Assembly (NCBI RefSeq): GCF_000968175.1
Contig: NZ_FO704551.1
Coordinates: forward strand, 2,666,001 to 2,730,000
From: Xenorhabdus poinarii G6
Lineage (GTDB): Bacteria > Pseudomonadota > Gammaproteobacteria > Enterobacterales > Enterobacteriaceae
Reading direction: 5' to 3'
Length of the DNA: 64,000 bases
Part shown: positions 43,894 through 53,187 of the stretch, in pieces
How the letters are laid out: each line of letters begins with the position of its first letter
Position numbering within the stretch: position 1 is the first letter of the stretch
Translations under genes and position numbers: made by a program
The notes under the pieces: generated by a model
What the model saw: only the letters and a program-made list of their open reading frames with translations
The model's database searches: none
What the model was told of the DNA's origin: nothing

Positions 43894-45561
43894 TTATTTA
43901 CTGATCTTTTTATACTTAATACGATGAGGCTCCAGGGCTTCCGCTCCCATCGTCCTCTTCTTGTAATCTTCGTATTCGCTAAAGTTCCCTTCAAAGAAAG
44001 TCACCTTACCTTCGTCCTGGTAATCAATGATGTGTGTCGCAATACGGTCAAGGAACCAACGGTCATGGGAAATAACCATGGCACAACCCGGGAACTCCAA
44101 CAAAGCGTTTTCCAAAGCCCGCAGCGTTTCAATATCCAAATCGTTGGTTGGTTCATCGAGCAGCAACATGTTGCCGCCAACTTGCAGCAATTTGGCTAAA
44201 TGCAAGCGACCACGCTCACCACCCGACAATTCGCCAACACGTTTACCTTGATCTACGCCTTTGAAATTAAAGCGGCCAACGTAGGCACGGCTTGGGATCT
44301 CAAAGTTGCCAATGCGCATGATATCTTGCCCACCAGAAACTTCTTCCCAAACCGTTTTTTTATCATCCATATCATCGCGGAACTGATCAACAGACGCTAA
44401 TTTAACGGTTTCACCTAATGTAATTGATCCGGAATCAGGCTGCTCTTGACCAGATAACATACGGAACAGGGTTGATTTACCCGCCCCATTCGGACCGATA
44501 ATCCCAACAATCGCCCCTTTCGGCAAAGAGAAACTCAAGTTGTCGATCAGAACACGATCACCATAGGATTTGGTCAGATCGGTGACATCCAACACCTTGT
44601 CACCCAAACGTGGGCCAGGTGGAATGAACAATTCACTGGTTTCATTGCGCTTCTGATACTCAACATTATTCAGTTCTTCAAAGCGAGCCAGACGAGCCTT
44701 CCCTTTTGCCTGACGTCCCTTCGGATTTTGGCGAACCCACTCAAGCTCTTTCTCAATGGATTTACGGCGAGCCGCTTCTGACGCAGCTTCCTGTGCCAGA
44801 CGAGCATCTTTTTGCTCCAGCCATGAGGAGTAGTTACCTTCCCACGGAATACCCTCACCACGGTCAAGTTCCAAGATCCAACCAGCAACGTTGTCCAGGA
44901 AATAACGGTCATGGGTAATCGCAACGACAGTCCCTTCGTAATCGTGCAGGAAACGCTCCAACCAAGCGACAGATTCAGCATCAAGATGGTTAGTTGGTTC
45001 GTCAAGCAGCAGCATGTCGGGTTTTTCCAGCAGCAACCGACAAATTGCGACACGGCGACGTTCACCACCGGACAGGTGTTCAATCTTGGCATCCCATGCA
45101 GGCAGGCGCAGGGCATTCGCCGCCCTTTCAAGCTGATTTTCCAGATTGTGTCCGTCATGAGATTGGATGATTGCTTCCAATTCACCTTGTTCTTTTGCCA
45201 GCTTATCGAAATCTGCATCCGGATCAGCATAAGCAGCATAGACTTCATCAAGGCGAGTCAGGGCATTTTTGACTTCGCTAACCGCTTCTTCCACTGCCTC
45301 ACGAACAGTATGTTCATGATTCAGTTTGGGTTCCTGAGGTAAATAGCCAATTTTAATCCCTGGTTGTGGGCGAGCTTCTCCCTCAATATCTTTATCAATC
45401 CCCGCCATGATGCGCAGTAAGGTCGACTTACCCGCACCATTCAGGCCGAGAACACCGATTTTTGCTCCAGGGAAAAAACTCAGAGAAATATTTTTCAGAA
45501 TATGCCTTTTCGGGGGAACGATTTTACCCACCCGGTGCATACTATAAACATATTGAGCCAA
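43894..45561 (-). CDS. ettA: Energy-dependent translational throttle protein EttA
   Basis: ABC-F protein that binds the ribosomal E site and gates the first elongation cycle by ATP/ADP ratio. 555 aa with two ABC modules: GLNGAGKST with LSGGERRRVAICR and LLLDEPTNHLD; then GPNGAGKST with LSGGERGRLHLAKLL and LLLDEPTNDLD. The linker between (about 240-320) and the arm insertion in module 1 are typical of EttA. In E. coli slt lies next to it; here a two-gene insertion separates them. Confidence 0.97.
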   Translation of the reverse strand: MAQYVYSMHRVGKIVPPKRHILKNISLSFFPGAKIGVLGLNGAGKSTLLRIMAGIDKDIEGEARPQPGIKIGYLPQEPKLNHEHTVREAVEEAVSEVKNALTRLDEVYAAYADPDADFDKLAKEQGELEAIIQSHDGHNLENQLERAANALRLPAWDAKIEHLSGGERRRVAICRLLLEKPDMLLLDEPTNHLDAESVAWLERFLHDYEGTVVAITHDRYFLDNVAGWILELDRGEGIPWEGNYSSWLEQKDARLAQEAASEAARRKSIEKELEWVRQNPKGRQAKGKARLARFEELNNVEYQKRNETSELFIPPGPRLGDKVLDVTDLTKSYGDRVLIDNLSFSLPKGAIVGIIGPNGAGKSTLFRMLSGQEQPDSGSITLGETVKLASVDQFRDDMDDKKTVWEEVSGGQDIMRIGNFEIPSRAYVGRFNFKGVDQGKRVGELSGGERGRLHLAKLLQVGGNMLLLDEPTNDLDIETLRALENALLEFPGCAMVISHDRWFLDRIATHIIDYQDEGKVTFFEGNFSEYEDYKKRTMGAEALEPHRIKYKKISK

Positions 45562-45819
45562 TGTAGTTTACCTTTTGATTGTTAAGGAAATTTAAAAATA
45601 GTTTGCGCTTGTAGGGCTTAAATGACGTATTTTACCCTAAATTTTAGGTATCGTGTTTTTATGTCTCACATACTACCTCATTAGGATTAAATTTAGGTCA
45701 TTCTCGGCGGGTAGTCTGATCGAAGGATAAGTCACGAGGGAAACGACTAAACGGAGTAACTAATCGAGTCCCTCTGGCTCTCATGCAACTGGAGGTGAAT
45801 ATCTCGATTTATCCGGTTC

Positions 45820-46863
45820 CTATCGTTCGGCATGAAACATTTTTGCACGTACCGTTTTGCGATAATCCCTCGGAGAAACACCTGCTCTACGTTTGAAGTG
45901 GCGATTAAAATTCGTCATATCTTGATAACCAACTAAGGCGGCAATTTCCTGAACAGTCAAATTTGTTAATTGCAAAAAATCAATTGCATAGTCAATTCTA
46001 ACTTTCAGTAAATATTGTAAAGGAGACATGTCTGTTGCATTTTTAAAGCGACGATTGAAGTTTCGTAGGCTCATGCCAGCTATATCCGCAAGTTTTTGCA
46101 TTTGCATTGGCTCGCCAGTCATGCAGTTATCTTTCATCCACATTTGAATTTGAATAATATCCTCATCTGGATGAAATTTATTTTTATCACTATAACAATG
46201 ACGCTCAACATTACTGCGGATCTCATGGAAAAATGTACGTTGTGTATGATTAGCGACTTGTTCCCCGTAAAAAGTCTCAATAAAGTGTATAGTGAGATCG
46301 GAAAGCGCTTTTACACTGGCCGCACAAAAAATATTATCCGCTTTTGTAATAAAATGTTCTGTTTTTAAATGAACAGATGGATAGTCACGTGCGAATTGCT
46401 TGAAATAGTGCCAGTGAGTCGTTGCTGGTTTATTATCCAATAGTCGCGCGTCTGCGAGGAAACAACATCCTGTACCGACAGCGGTTATACAGGTTCCTTT
46501 TTCTGACTGGGCTGACAACCACTGCGTAATGGCAATATTACGTTTAACAACAGGGCGGGGATTTCGCCATAAGGCGGGAATGTAAATAATATTATAATCT
46601 ATATCATCCGTTAACATAGTATCAGCAATGAGATTAAAACGACTATATGTAGGGATGGGATTGTTATTAACCCCGATCATTCGGATGGTGAGTAGATCAT
46701 CTGGTTTACGTAGTTTAGAAGAATTCTTATTTTCTTTAGGAAAGAGTACTTTTTGCTCAGAAAAATAGCGGCTGGCTGCTGATTTCCACATTTCTATTGG
46801 TAAGCAGAGACCCGAGCTTAACATATTCTCACACAGTAAAAAGCCGATCGTTATCTTTTTCAT
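45820..46863 (-). CDS. GlxA-type transcriptional regulator (DJ-1/PfpI domain plus AraC HTH)
   Basis: 347 aa. The N-terminal half (about 1-200) has the DJ-1/PfpI-like fold of GlxA regulators, with TAVGTGCCFLADARLLDNKP near the nucleophile elbow and ATTHWHY. The C-terminal AraC/XylS domain (about 235-340) shows the two helix-turn-helices, LADIAGMSLRNFNRRFKNAT and VQEIAALVGYQDMTNFNRHF, and the closing GVSPRDYR motif. It is divergent from the FabY-like gene, 182 bp away, so it probably controls that gene. The effector is unknown. Confidence 0.88.
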   Translation of the reverse strand: MKKITIGFLLCENMLSSGLCLPIEMWKSAASRYFSEQKVLFPKENKNSSKLRKPDDLLTIRMIGVNNNPIPTYSRFNLIADTMLTDDIDYNIIYIPALWRNPRPVVKRNIAITQWLSAQSEKGTCITAVGTGCCFLADARLLDNKPATTHWHYFKQFARDYPSVHLKTEHFITKADNIFCAASVKALSDLTIHFIETFYGEQVANHTQRTFFHEIRSNVERHCYSDKNKFHPDEDIIQIQMWMKDNCMTGEPMQMQKLADIAGMSLRNFNRRFKNATDMSPLQYLLKVRIDYAIDFLQLTNLTVQEIAALVGYQDMTNFNRHFKRRAGVSPRDYRKTVRAKMFHAER

Positions 46864-47045
46864 TTATTGATTATTAATACCTTGCTCATTATTTTACTAT
46901 TAAGTTTTTCCACTTGTCTGGCCAAAAACACCTATATGTTGTCCTTATTTACATATTAAGTTTTACTAATAGTTTGTAAACTAAAATTGTAAATCTCATA
47001 GTGTGAATGACTGATGTCTATGTCATGACAAGATTAGGATGTTCT

Positions 47046-48944
47046 ATGGTTAGGTTACCTGTCATAACTGCATTTGGTGGCTTTTGCCCTGCTGGTAGAA
47101 GTTCTTCACATCATGCGTTTCGTCGTATGGTAATAGAGTCTTTGACTGAAGATCAACGTCAGGAAACACTATTATCATTAGCTGTATTAATGGGATTGCT
47201 TAGGTGTGACAACAATGGCTATCGTGACATGCATAACAAAAAATTATCGGCTGGGCAGGCGACGGAGCAGATAAAGTACGCGGTGTTGGAAGGTACATTG
47301 ATAAGAAAGATCGACAAGAACTATTTTGATGTTGATGCCATCGCCAGCCATGCCCGACTAAATATGGCCTCGGGCGCGAGTCCCTTTAGTTTTGAGTTAC
47401 CCTCCCGACAATTACCTGATCCTCTGCCACAGGGGTGGTTTGTCGAGCCACTAACCGACGATAAGTTGCGCGTAACCGTGCAGGGCGAGATGACGTGCAA
47501 AGTCGATGTGAGATTACGCACGGAGGTTCAGGGGGCGGGCCAATTACCACAGGGATTCCGGCCTGGCGAACACTACAATTCTCAGTTTCATCCACGCGCG
47601 TTGCAAATGGCGATTGTTGGGGCATCCGATGCCATTAATGCACTTGGTATCCCGTGGAGTGAAATACGTGCAGTGATAGCGCCAGATCAATTAGGCGTCT
47701 ATTCCGGCAATATTATGGGTCAGCTCGATGATTATGGTTTTGGCGGTATGCTGCAATCACGCCTGAAGGGGCATCGAGTCAGCGCCAAGCAGTGCCCGTT
47801 GGGACTGAATAGTATGTGCGCCGATTTTTTAAATGCCTATGTACTTGGCAACGTGGGTCATACCAGCGCAACCCTGGGTGCCTGTGCCACGTTTCTTTAC
47901 AACCTGAATGCAGCAGTTGAAGACATTAAGGCCGGTAGGATCCGCGTGGCGATTGTTGGAAGCGCGGAAGCACCGATCACTCCGGAAGTGATCGAAGGCT
48001 TCGATGCGATGGGGGCGTTGGCGACGGAAAGTAAACTTCGCCGTGTCGACGAAACGGCGACGGCGGACTGGCGCAACAGCAGCCGACCGTTTGGCAACAG
48101 TTGTGGTTTTGTCATGGCTGAATCCAGCCAGTATATCGTGCTGATGGATGATGAACTTGCTCTGCAGTTGGGGGCGGAAATTCACGGTTCGGTGAGTGAT
48201 GTTTTCATCAATGCCGACGGTTATAAGCGTTCTATTGCCTCGCCGGGGCCGGGTAACTACATCACCATGGCGAAAGCGGTGGCTTCTGCGGTCACAATGG
48301 CCGGGCTGGACACCGTACAGACGGGTTCTTTTATTCAAGCGCATGGCTCCAGCACGCCGAAGAATTGCGTTTCCGAAGCGGAAATTTTTGACCGGGTTGC
48401 AGAGGCGTTCTCCATCCATCACTGGCCGGTCACCGCCGTAAAATCTTATCTGGGTCACTCGTTGGGACCTGCCAGCGGTGACCAGTTAATTAGCTGTTTG
48501 GGTACATTCCATTATGGAATTTTGCCGGGGATTAAAAGTGTGTCGCATATTTCACCACAAGTGAATGACGCACGTCTGATGATCTCGATGCAGGACCAGG
48601 CATTATCAACTGAACAGACGCAAATTGCCTTTATTAATTCGAAAGGATTTGGCGGAAATAACGCTACCGGTGTGGTTTACTCGCCACATCTGACGGTGAA
48701 ATGGTTGCGAAAACGGTATGGCGAGCAGGTTTTTGCCGATTACCAGCAGCGTAATCGACAGGTGCGGCAGCAGGTAAGCACTTACGATACGGCGGCATCG
48801 CGGGGCGAATTAAACGTGATTTATCTTTTTGGGCAACATGCACTGAACGAAGATGAAGTCAGAATTGATATGAACGGCATTACAATGCCAGGTTTTGAAC
48901 AACCGATTCTATATTCAAAAACGAAAGAATATATCGATTTTTAA
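47046..48944 (+). CDS. fabY: FabY-type beta-ketoacyl-ACP synthase
   Basis: 632 aa from ATG 47046, which has AGGA nine bases upstream and aligns with the N-terminus of Pseudomonas FabY (PA5174; MSRLPVIVGFGGYNAAGRSS from memory); the frame extends 13 codons upstream. The thiolase-fold Cys-His-His triad is complete: C280 in LGACATFLYN, H433 in QAHGSSTP and H471 in YLGHSLGP. Other FabY motifs: SRLKGHRVSAKQCPLGLNSM, FINSKGFGGNNATGVV. FabY primes fatty acid synthesis from acetyl-CoA and malonyl-ACP in Pseudomonas. Enterobacteria use FabH instead, so a lone FabY here may be redundant or serve a specialised lipid. It appears GC-richer than its regulator, suggesting transfer. The physiological product is unknown. 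Confidence 0.85.
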   Translation: MVRLPVITAFGGFCPAGRSSSHHAFRRMVIESLTEDQRQETLLSLAVLMGLLRCDNNGYRDMHNKKLSAGQATEQIKYAVLEGTLIRKIDKNYFDVDAIASHARLNMASGASPFSFELPSRQLPDPLPQGWFVEPLTDDKLRVTVQGEMTCKVDVRLRTEVQGAGQLPQGFRPGEHYNSQFHPRALQMAIVGASDAINALGIPWSEIRAVIAPDQLGVYSGNIMGQLDDYGFGGMLQSRLKGHRVSAKQCPLGLNSMCADFLNAYVLGNVGHTSATLGACATFLYNLNAAVEDIKAGRIRVAIVGSAEAPITPEVIEGFDAMGALATESKLRRVDETATADWRNSSRPFGNSCGFVMAESSQYIVLMDDELALQLGAEIHGSVSDVFINADGYKRSIASPGPGNYITMAKAVASAVTMAGLDTVQTGSFIQAHGSSTPKNCVSEAEIFDRVAEAFSIHHWPVTAVKSYLGHSLGPASGDQLISCLGTFHYGILPGIKSVSHISPQVNDARLMISMQDQALSTEQTQIAFINSKGFGGNNATGVVYSPHLTVKWLRKRYGEQVFADYQQRNRQVRQQVSTYDTAASRGELNVIYLFGQHALNEDEVRIDMNGITMPGFEQPILYSKTKEYIDF

Positions 48945-49090
48945 ATTTGTAGTTAATCTCAGCTTCGTTTAAGAATAACGATATCATTATCCTGTAAATT
49001 CAAGCTCGATTTTTTAGGTTGGAATATATAAGCAATGAGACCCGCGGTATCACGATAATGGCTCATGTGGAATAAAATGAGGTTCATCAT

Positions 49091-49148
49091 GCCTGAGGAT
49101 CTCCACGATTTTGTTTTCTTTAGCAAAAACTTTACTCGTGCCTCAGGC
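49091..49148. repeat. Imperfect palindrome after fabY
   Basis: The left arm GCCTGAGG-ATCTC-CACGA and the right arm TCGTGCCTCAGGC are complementary over 13 bases apart from a 5-base insertion (ATCTC) in the left arm. Possible terminator or mobile-element end. Confidence 0.5.
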
Positions 49149-49216
49149 GCTTTAGTTCCCTTCTTAAACAAATCCCAGGTTTATTACCCTTCACCATTTA
49201 CCGAAGCACCTTACAG

Positions 49217-49330
49217 GGTTCTGTCGCATTAACAGAAAGATCGCGTGCTAAATCATTTTGAGTCATTTTCATGCAGTTGGTTGATAGAAAAAAACGACAT
49301 ATTATCCATTCCCCCATTAATGCGACAACC
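49217..49330. mobile_element. Small IS6-like remnant or MITE
   Basis: GGTTCTGTCGCATTAA at 49217-49232 is mirrored by TTAATGCGACAACC at 49317-49330, the same ends in inverted orientation with two bases lost. The arms resemble the GGTTCTGTYGCA ends of IS6-family elements. The roughly 114-bp interior encodes nothing recognisable, so it is a deleted or non-autonomous element. Confidence 0.5.
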
Positions 49331-49458
49331 CCTTAATTGCAATAACGTATATCAATAATATGGTTATAATTACACTATATTTTGACAATACGCTGTGCCA
49401 ATACATTTGGGCACTGTAAATTCAGGCATGAGCAGTAGCTTTCTGGAGAGATGTGGCA

Positions 49459-51375
49459 ATGAGTAAGTGGCAGTATTACGTAATGGCAGTAAGTGTAGTT
49501 TCTCTTTTTGCTGGGATGGCACAGGCGAACTCTCTGGATGCCCAACGTCAGCGGTTTCAAGAAATAGAGCGAGCATGGAAAGTAAAAAATATGGCCGAAG
49601 TGAAACGTCTGATGCCAACGCTGAAAGATTACCCTCTCTACCCTTATCTCGAATATCGTCAATTATCCCAGACGTTAGCAACAGCAACACCCCAGCAGGT
49701 ACAGCATTTTATTAATACTCACCCTACTCTGCCCCCCGTACGTTTACTGACGTCTCAATTTATCAATACACTGGCTAACGAGGGGGACTGGCGCGGAATT
49801 CTGGCATTTAGCCCCACTCCACCAAGTTCAGTAGTAGGGCGCTGTCATTATTACTTTGCTCAATGGGCAACTGGACACCAGCAAGTTGCCTGGCAGGGAG
49901 CTCAAGAAATTTGGCTAAGCAGCAACTCATTGCCTGATAACTGCAATAAATTATTCAATGTCTGGGAGCAAGCGGGGCACCTTTCTCCAGATTTAATCCT
50001 GCAACGCATCCAATTGGCCATGAAAAGCAATAACCCGACACTGCTGACTTATCTTGCCAAGCGTTTACCTTTGAACGATCAACGTCTGGGTGCTAGTTTG
50101 ATAAAACTGCAACATGATCCTGCATCGATTGAACAATTTGCCACCACCACTCCCACTGATTTTACTCGTTCAATAATCCTGTCAGCCTTTTCTCGGTTTG
50201 CCCGCATGAATGCTGAACGGGCTATCAATCGTGTTCCGGTGCTCGCCAAAGCACAAAAAATGAACGACACTGAGAGACAGCAATTAAAAGATACCGTCGC
50301 ATGGCAATTGATGGGAAACGTCACACCAGAACTGGCAAAATGGCGAGATGATACAATCCGTAATTCTCACTCAACCACGTTACTTGAGCGGCGTACTCGC
50401 CTGGCATTACAACATAATGATCATGCCGGCCTTAAAGAATGGATTGCACTGCTACCTCACCAAATATGGCAAAAAGAGGAATGGCAATATTGGCGAGCGA
50501 TGATTCTCCTCAACCAAGGAAAAACCGCAGAAGGCAACGCGATATTACATAACTTAATCCAATCTCGTGGTTTTTATCCCATGGCCGCCGCCCAGAAATT
50601 AAAAATCGCTTACCCTCTACTTATCAATAAAGCAGAAAAGCCCGACAGTGCTATCGCCAACATGCCGGAAATTAAGCGTATTCGAGAGTTACTGTATTGG
50701 AATATGGACGGCTTTGCCCGCTCAGAATGGGTTCGTTTGGTTTCTTCGCAAGATCGCGTAAAACAAGAACAGTTAGCCCGTTATGCGTTTGAGCAACACT
50801 GGCCAGCATTCAGTGTACAAGCAACCATTACCGGAAAAATGTGGGATTATCTCGAAGAACGTTTCCCACTGGCGTGGGAAAATGCATTTACACATCTCAC
50901 ATCCGATAAAAGTATTTCACGCAGTTATGCTATGGCCATTGCCCGTCAGGAAAGTGCATGGAATCCACAAGCCCGTTCTGCCAAAGGAGCCAGTGGCTTA
51001 ATGCAGATCATGCCCAAAACCGCTGAGCATATCGTCAAGCGCAATAAAATTCAGGGTTATATCAGCAACAACCAATTATTTGATCCTATCACCAATATTA
51101 AAATTGGCACCGCCTATCTGGACTCACTTTACCAACGTTTTGATAATAACCGCATTCTTGCCAGCGCCGCGTATAATGCCGGCCCGACAAATGTTGAGCG
51201 TTGGTTGGCGAATACCTCCGGTAATGTTGACCCCGTCGCCTTTATTGAGAGTATTCCTTTTTCTGAAACACGCAATTATGTCAAAAACGTTCTGGCCTAT
51301 GATTTGTTCTACCATCATTTTATGGGGAAAATGACGAATGTCCTGACAAATAACGAGTGGCAAAGACGTTATTAA
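49459..51375 (+). CDS. slt: Soluble lytic murein transglycosylase Slt (Slt70)
   Basis: Periplasmic exolytic transglycosylase releasing 1,6-anhydro-muropeptides. 638 aa from ATG 49459 (GGAG ten bases upstream; GTG 49453 is an alternative). Signal peptide (YYVMAVSVVSLFAGMAQA), the superhelical U- and L-domains (about 25-450), then the C-domain: IARQESAWNPQARS with the catalytic Glu, GASGLMQIMPKTA and SAAYNAGPTNVERW. Followed by trpR as in E. coli. Confidence 0.96.
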   Translation: MSKWQYYVMAVSVVSLFAGMAQANSLDAQRQRFQEIERAWKVKNMAEVKRLMPTLKDYPLYPYLEYRQLSQTLATATPQQVQHFINTHPTLPPVRLLTSQFINTLANEGDWRGILAFSPTPPSSVVGRCHYYFAQWATGHQQVAWQGAQEIWLSSNSLPDNCNKLFNVWEQAGHLSPDLILQRIQLAMKSNNPTLLTYLAKRLPLNDQRLGASLIKLQHDPASIEQFATTTPTDFTRSIILSAFSRFARMNAERAINRVPVLAKAQKMNDTERQQLKDTVAWQLMGNVTPELAKWRDDTIRNSHSTTLLERRTRLALQHNDHAGLKEWIALLPHQIWQKEEWQYWRAMILLNQGKTAEGNAILHNLIQSRGFYPMAAAQKLKIAYPLLINKAEKPDSAIANMPEIKRIRELLYWNMDGFARSEWVRLVSSQDRVKQEQLARYAFEQHWPAFSVQATITGKMWDYLEERFPLAWENAFTHLTSDKSISRSYAMAIARQESAWNPQARSAKGASGLMQIMPKTAEHIVKRNKIQGYISNNQLFDPITNIKIGTAYLDSLYQRFDNNRILASAAYNAGPTNVERWLANTSGNVDPVAFIESIPFSETRNYVKNVLAYDLFYHHFMGKMTNVLTNNEWQRRY

Positions 51376-51445
51376 CTTCGTCGTTATTAACTGCGGCGTG
51401 ATTAAATTCGACGTGATTAACGTCGACGTGATTAACTTCGCAGAT
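51371..51445. repeat. 15-bp tandem repeat, five copies, between slt and trpR
   Basis: Units begin at 51371, 51386, 51401, 51416 and 51431, each starting ATTAA and mostly continuing -TTCGACGTG. The first unit contains the slt stop codon, and the last may supply the trpR -35 region (TTAACT with TATGCT 16 bp on). The units vary at several bases, so the array is not brand new. Confidence 0.85.
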
Positions 51446-51461
51446 AAATGTGATATGCTGC

Positions 51462-51483
51462 CGTACTAGTTAGATAGTATGGC
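51462..51483 (+). promoter_or_regulatory. Trp operator at trpR (autoregulation)
   Basis: CGTACTAGTTAGATAGTATGGC matches the E. coli trp operator (CGAACTAGTTAACTAGTACGCA, recalled) at about 16 of 22 positions, keeping both half-sites. It overlaps the region just downstream of a TATGCT -10-like hexamer, as expected for TrpR repressing itself. Confidence 0.8.
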
Positions 51484-51508
51484 AGCTAATAGAGTATGGC
51501 AGTTAATT

Positions 51509-51847
51509 ATGACACCTAATCACTTGATTGATCCGGCCCTGGCTCCAGAAGATGGAGACGACTGGCTCACTTTTGTCAGATTGTTACAAACCGCATTTGA
51601 GCAAGATTTGCAACATCCTATTTTACAGCTATTATTGACTCCCGATGAACGCACGGCTTTATCAACTCGAGTGAGGATCATTCAGGAGTTAATGCGTGGG
51701 CAAATGAGCCAGCGTGAACTGAAAAACGAGTTGGGTGTCGGGATTGCGACAATTACACGCGGCTCCAACAGTTTAAAAAATGCACCCGCCCATGTTAAAA
51801 AGTGGCTGGGGGTTCAGTTATTAACTGATGATTCGAAGTCGTCATGA
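51509..51847 (+). CDS. trpR: Trp operon repressor TrpR
   Basis: Tryptophan-activated repressor. 112 aa from ATG 51509; the frame extends to ATG 51479, but that start would lie inside the operator. The helix-turn-helix is [20 protein letters not shown] with NSLKNAP following (about residues 68-94), nearly identical to E. coli; [17 protein letters not shown] is the dimer/tryptophan-binding region. No strong ribosome site before either start. Confidence 0.95.
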   Translation: MTPNHLIDPALAPEDGDDWLTFVRLLQTAFEQDLQHPILQLLLTPDERTALSTRVRIIQELMRGQMSQRELKNELGVGIATITRGSNSLKNAPAHVKKWLGVQLLTDDSKSS

Positions 51848-51951
51848 TAAGATAACGCGAATGCCACTCTGTGGGGCCAGCCTACGGTGCCCCCAGAGAC
51901 TATCGTATGATTATTGTATGTAGCATATCCGGTTAGCACTGACCGGTGCCG

Positions 51952-52485
51952 TTAAGATTGATTATTCAACGCTTTGTAAATTTCATGATGGATAGGCACA
52001 AGAGCCAGTATCAGAGCCTGATGATAAACGCTGGTACGCGTCAGAATACCGTTGGTAAAAAAGCCGATTGCACCGCCTTTTTGCTTGATATTATCGATGC
52101 CAGCCACATAAGCCATTTCATGACCAAGCTCGCGTCCTTCACGAATGCCCGCCAGCACTTTTTCAGGCAACATCAGGCTGGCAGAACGCGATTCTCCACG
52201 AATTTGTTTATGCTCAACGACCATCCAGGCAAATGTCATGTCATCTTCAATTCCTGCTTCAACCCCAACCCAGAAATCAGCTTCAGGCCGAACTTGACGA
52301 GCAGCCATCACTCGATGGCGGGCACCAGTACGGGTTTCAGTATTACCCATCGGTTGCTGAGGTACGCTGCTATCTACATTGACATCTTCTATATGATAAG
52401 TGCCTGGGCCAAAAACATCATCGAATGCAAGGCTAATCGCTTTTATCTTCGCAGGATTAGTTGTTGCTGCAATAACATGGTACAT
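51952..52485 (-). CDS. yjjX: Inosine/xanthosine triphosphatase YjjX
   Basis: House-cleaning NTPase that hydrolyses ITP and XTP. 177 aa, the E. coli size being about 170. The start [23 protein letters not shown] and the motif [15 protein letters not shown] are diagnostic; the [13 protein letters not shown] segment follows. Convergent with trpR, divergent from gpmB. Confidence 0.94.
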   Translation of the reverse strand: MYHVIAATTNPAKIKAISLAFDDVFGPGTYHIEDVNVDSSVPQQPMGNTETRTGARHRVMAARQVRPEADFWVGVEAGIEDDMTFAWMVVEHKQIRGESRSASLMLPEKVLAGIREGRELGHEMAYVAGIDNIKQKGGAIGFFTNGILTRTSVYHQALILALVPIHHEIYKALNNQS

Positions 52486-52539
52486 ATAAATAAATTATCC
52501 TATAAATTATTTCATGATGCAGTATAACGGAAAATAACT

Positions 52540-53187
52540 ATGTTACAGGTCTATCTTGTTCGTCATGGCGAAACCGAATGGAACGTAGCTCGTCGTATTC
52601 AGGGGCAATCTGATAGCCCTTTAACTGAAACAGGTCGGCATCAAGCTCTCCTGGTTGCGCAAAGGATCAAATCAGAAAACATTACCCATGTTATCACCAG
52701 TGACCTGGGTCGGGCACGCCAAACAGCAGAAATCATCGCTCAGGCTTGCGGCTGCGACGTCATACTGGAATCACGTCTGCGAGAGCTACATATGGGCGTT
52801 CTGGAAAATCGTGAACTGAGCTCCCTCACACCAGAAGAAGAGTCTTGGCGTAAAAGTCTTGTCGATGGTACACCAAATGGACGGATCCCAGAAGGTGAAT
52901 CGATGCATGAAGTTTCCACTCGTATGCGCGCCGCACTGGAAAATTGCCTTAACCTGCCTGTCGGCAGCCGTCCACTGTTGGTCAGTCATGGCATGGCGCT
53001 CGTCAGTTTGGTCTGCTCTATTCTGGGTCTGCCTGCTAATTCAGAACGTCGCTTGCGGTTAAGAAACTGTTCTATCTCGCGGGTGGATTATCAGGATAGT
53101 CCCTGGCTGGCATCAGGTTGGATAGTTGAAACAACGGGCGATATCACACATCTGGATATGCCCGCTTTAGACGAATTACAAGGCTAA
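52540..53187 (+). CDS. gpmB: Phosphoglycerate mutase-like phosphatase GpmB (YtjC)
   Basis: Histidine-phosphatase superfamily, 215 aa. LVRHGETEWN (phosphorylated His) at the N-terminus, the second catalytic His in LLVSHGMALVSL near 150, and RLRELHMGVLENRELS between. Called a mutase by homology; several GpmB proteins act as phosphatases, so the substrate is open. Its end overlaps the rob stop by 4 bp, convergently. Confidence 0.93.
   Translation: MLQVYLVRHGETEWNVARRIQGQSDSPLTETGRHQALLVAQRIKSENITHVITSDLGRARQTAEIIAQACGCDVILESRLRELHMGVLENRELSSLTPEEESWRKSLVDGTPNGRIPEGESMHEVSTRMRAALENCLNLPVGSRPLLVSHGMALVSLVCSILGLPANSERRLRLRNCSISRVDYQDSPWLASGWIVETTGDITHLDMPALDELQG

Larger units (their letters stand above)
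48945..49458. other. 514-bp fabY-slt spacer with inverted repeats and an IS-like remnant
   Basis: It contains an imperfect palindrome (49091-49148) and a pair of inverted terminal-like repeats (49217-49232 and 49317-49330). A 70-codon minus-strand frame at 48959-49171 lacks a ribosome site and family match. The slt promoter presumably lies in the AT-rich last 100 bp. Confidence 0.5.

Noticed and set aside
48959..49171. 70-codon minus-strand frame after fabY
   Set aside because: No ribosome site, no recognisable family and it overlaps the imperfect palindrome; probably not a gene.
51371..51445. Possible CRISPR or iteron array
   Set aside because: 15-bp units without spacers, and no replication gene nearby; a simple tandem repeat fits better.
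51946..52527. 193-codon plus-strand frame opposite yjjX
   Set aside because: Antisense shadow of a well-recognised gene; no ribosome site or family match.
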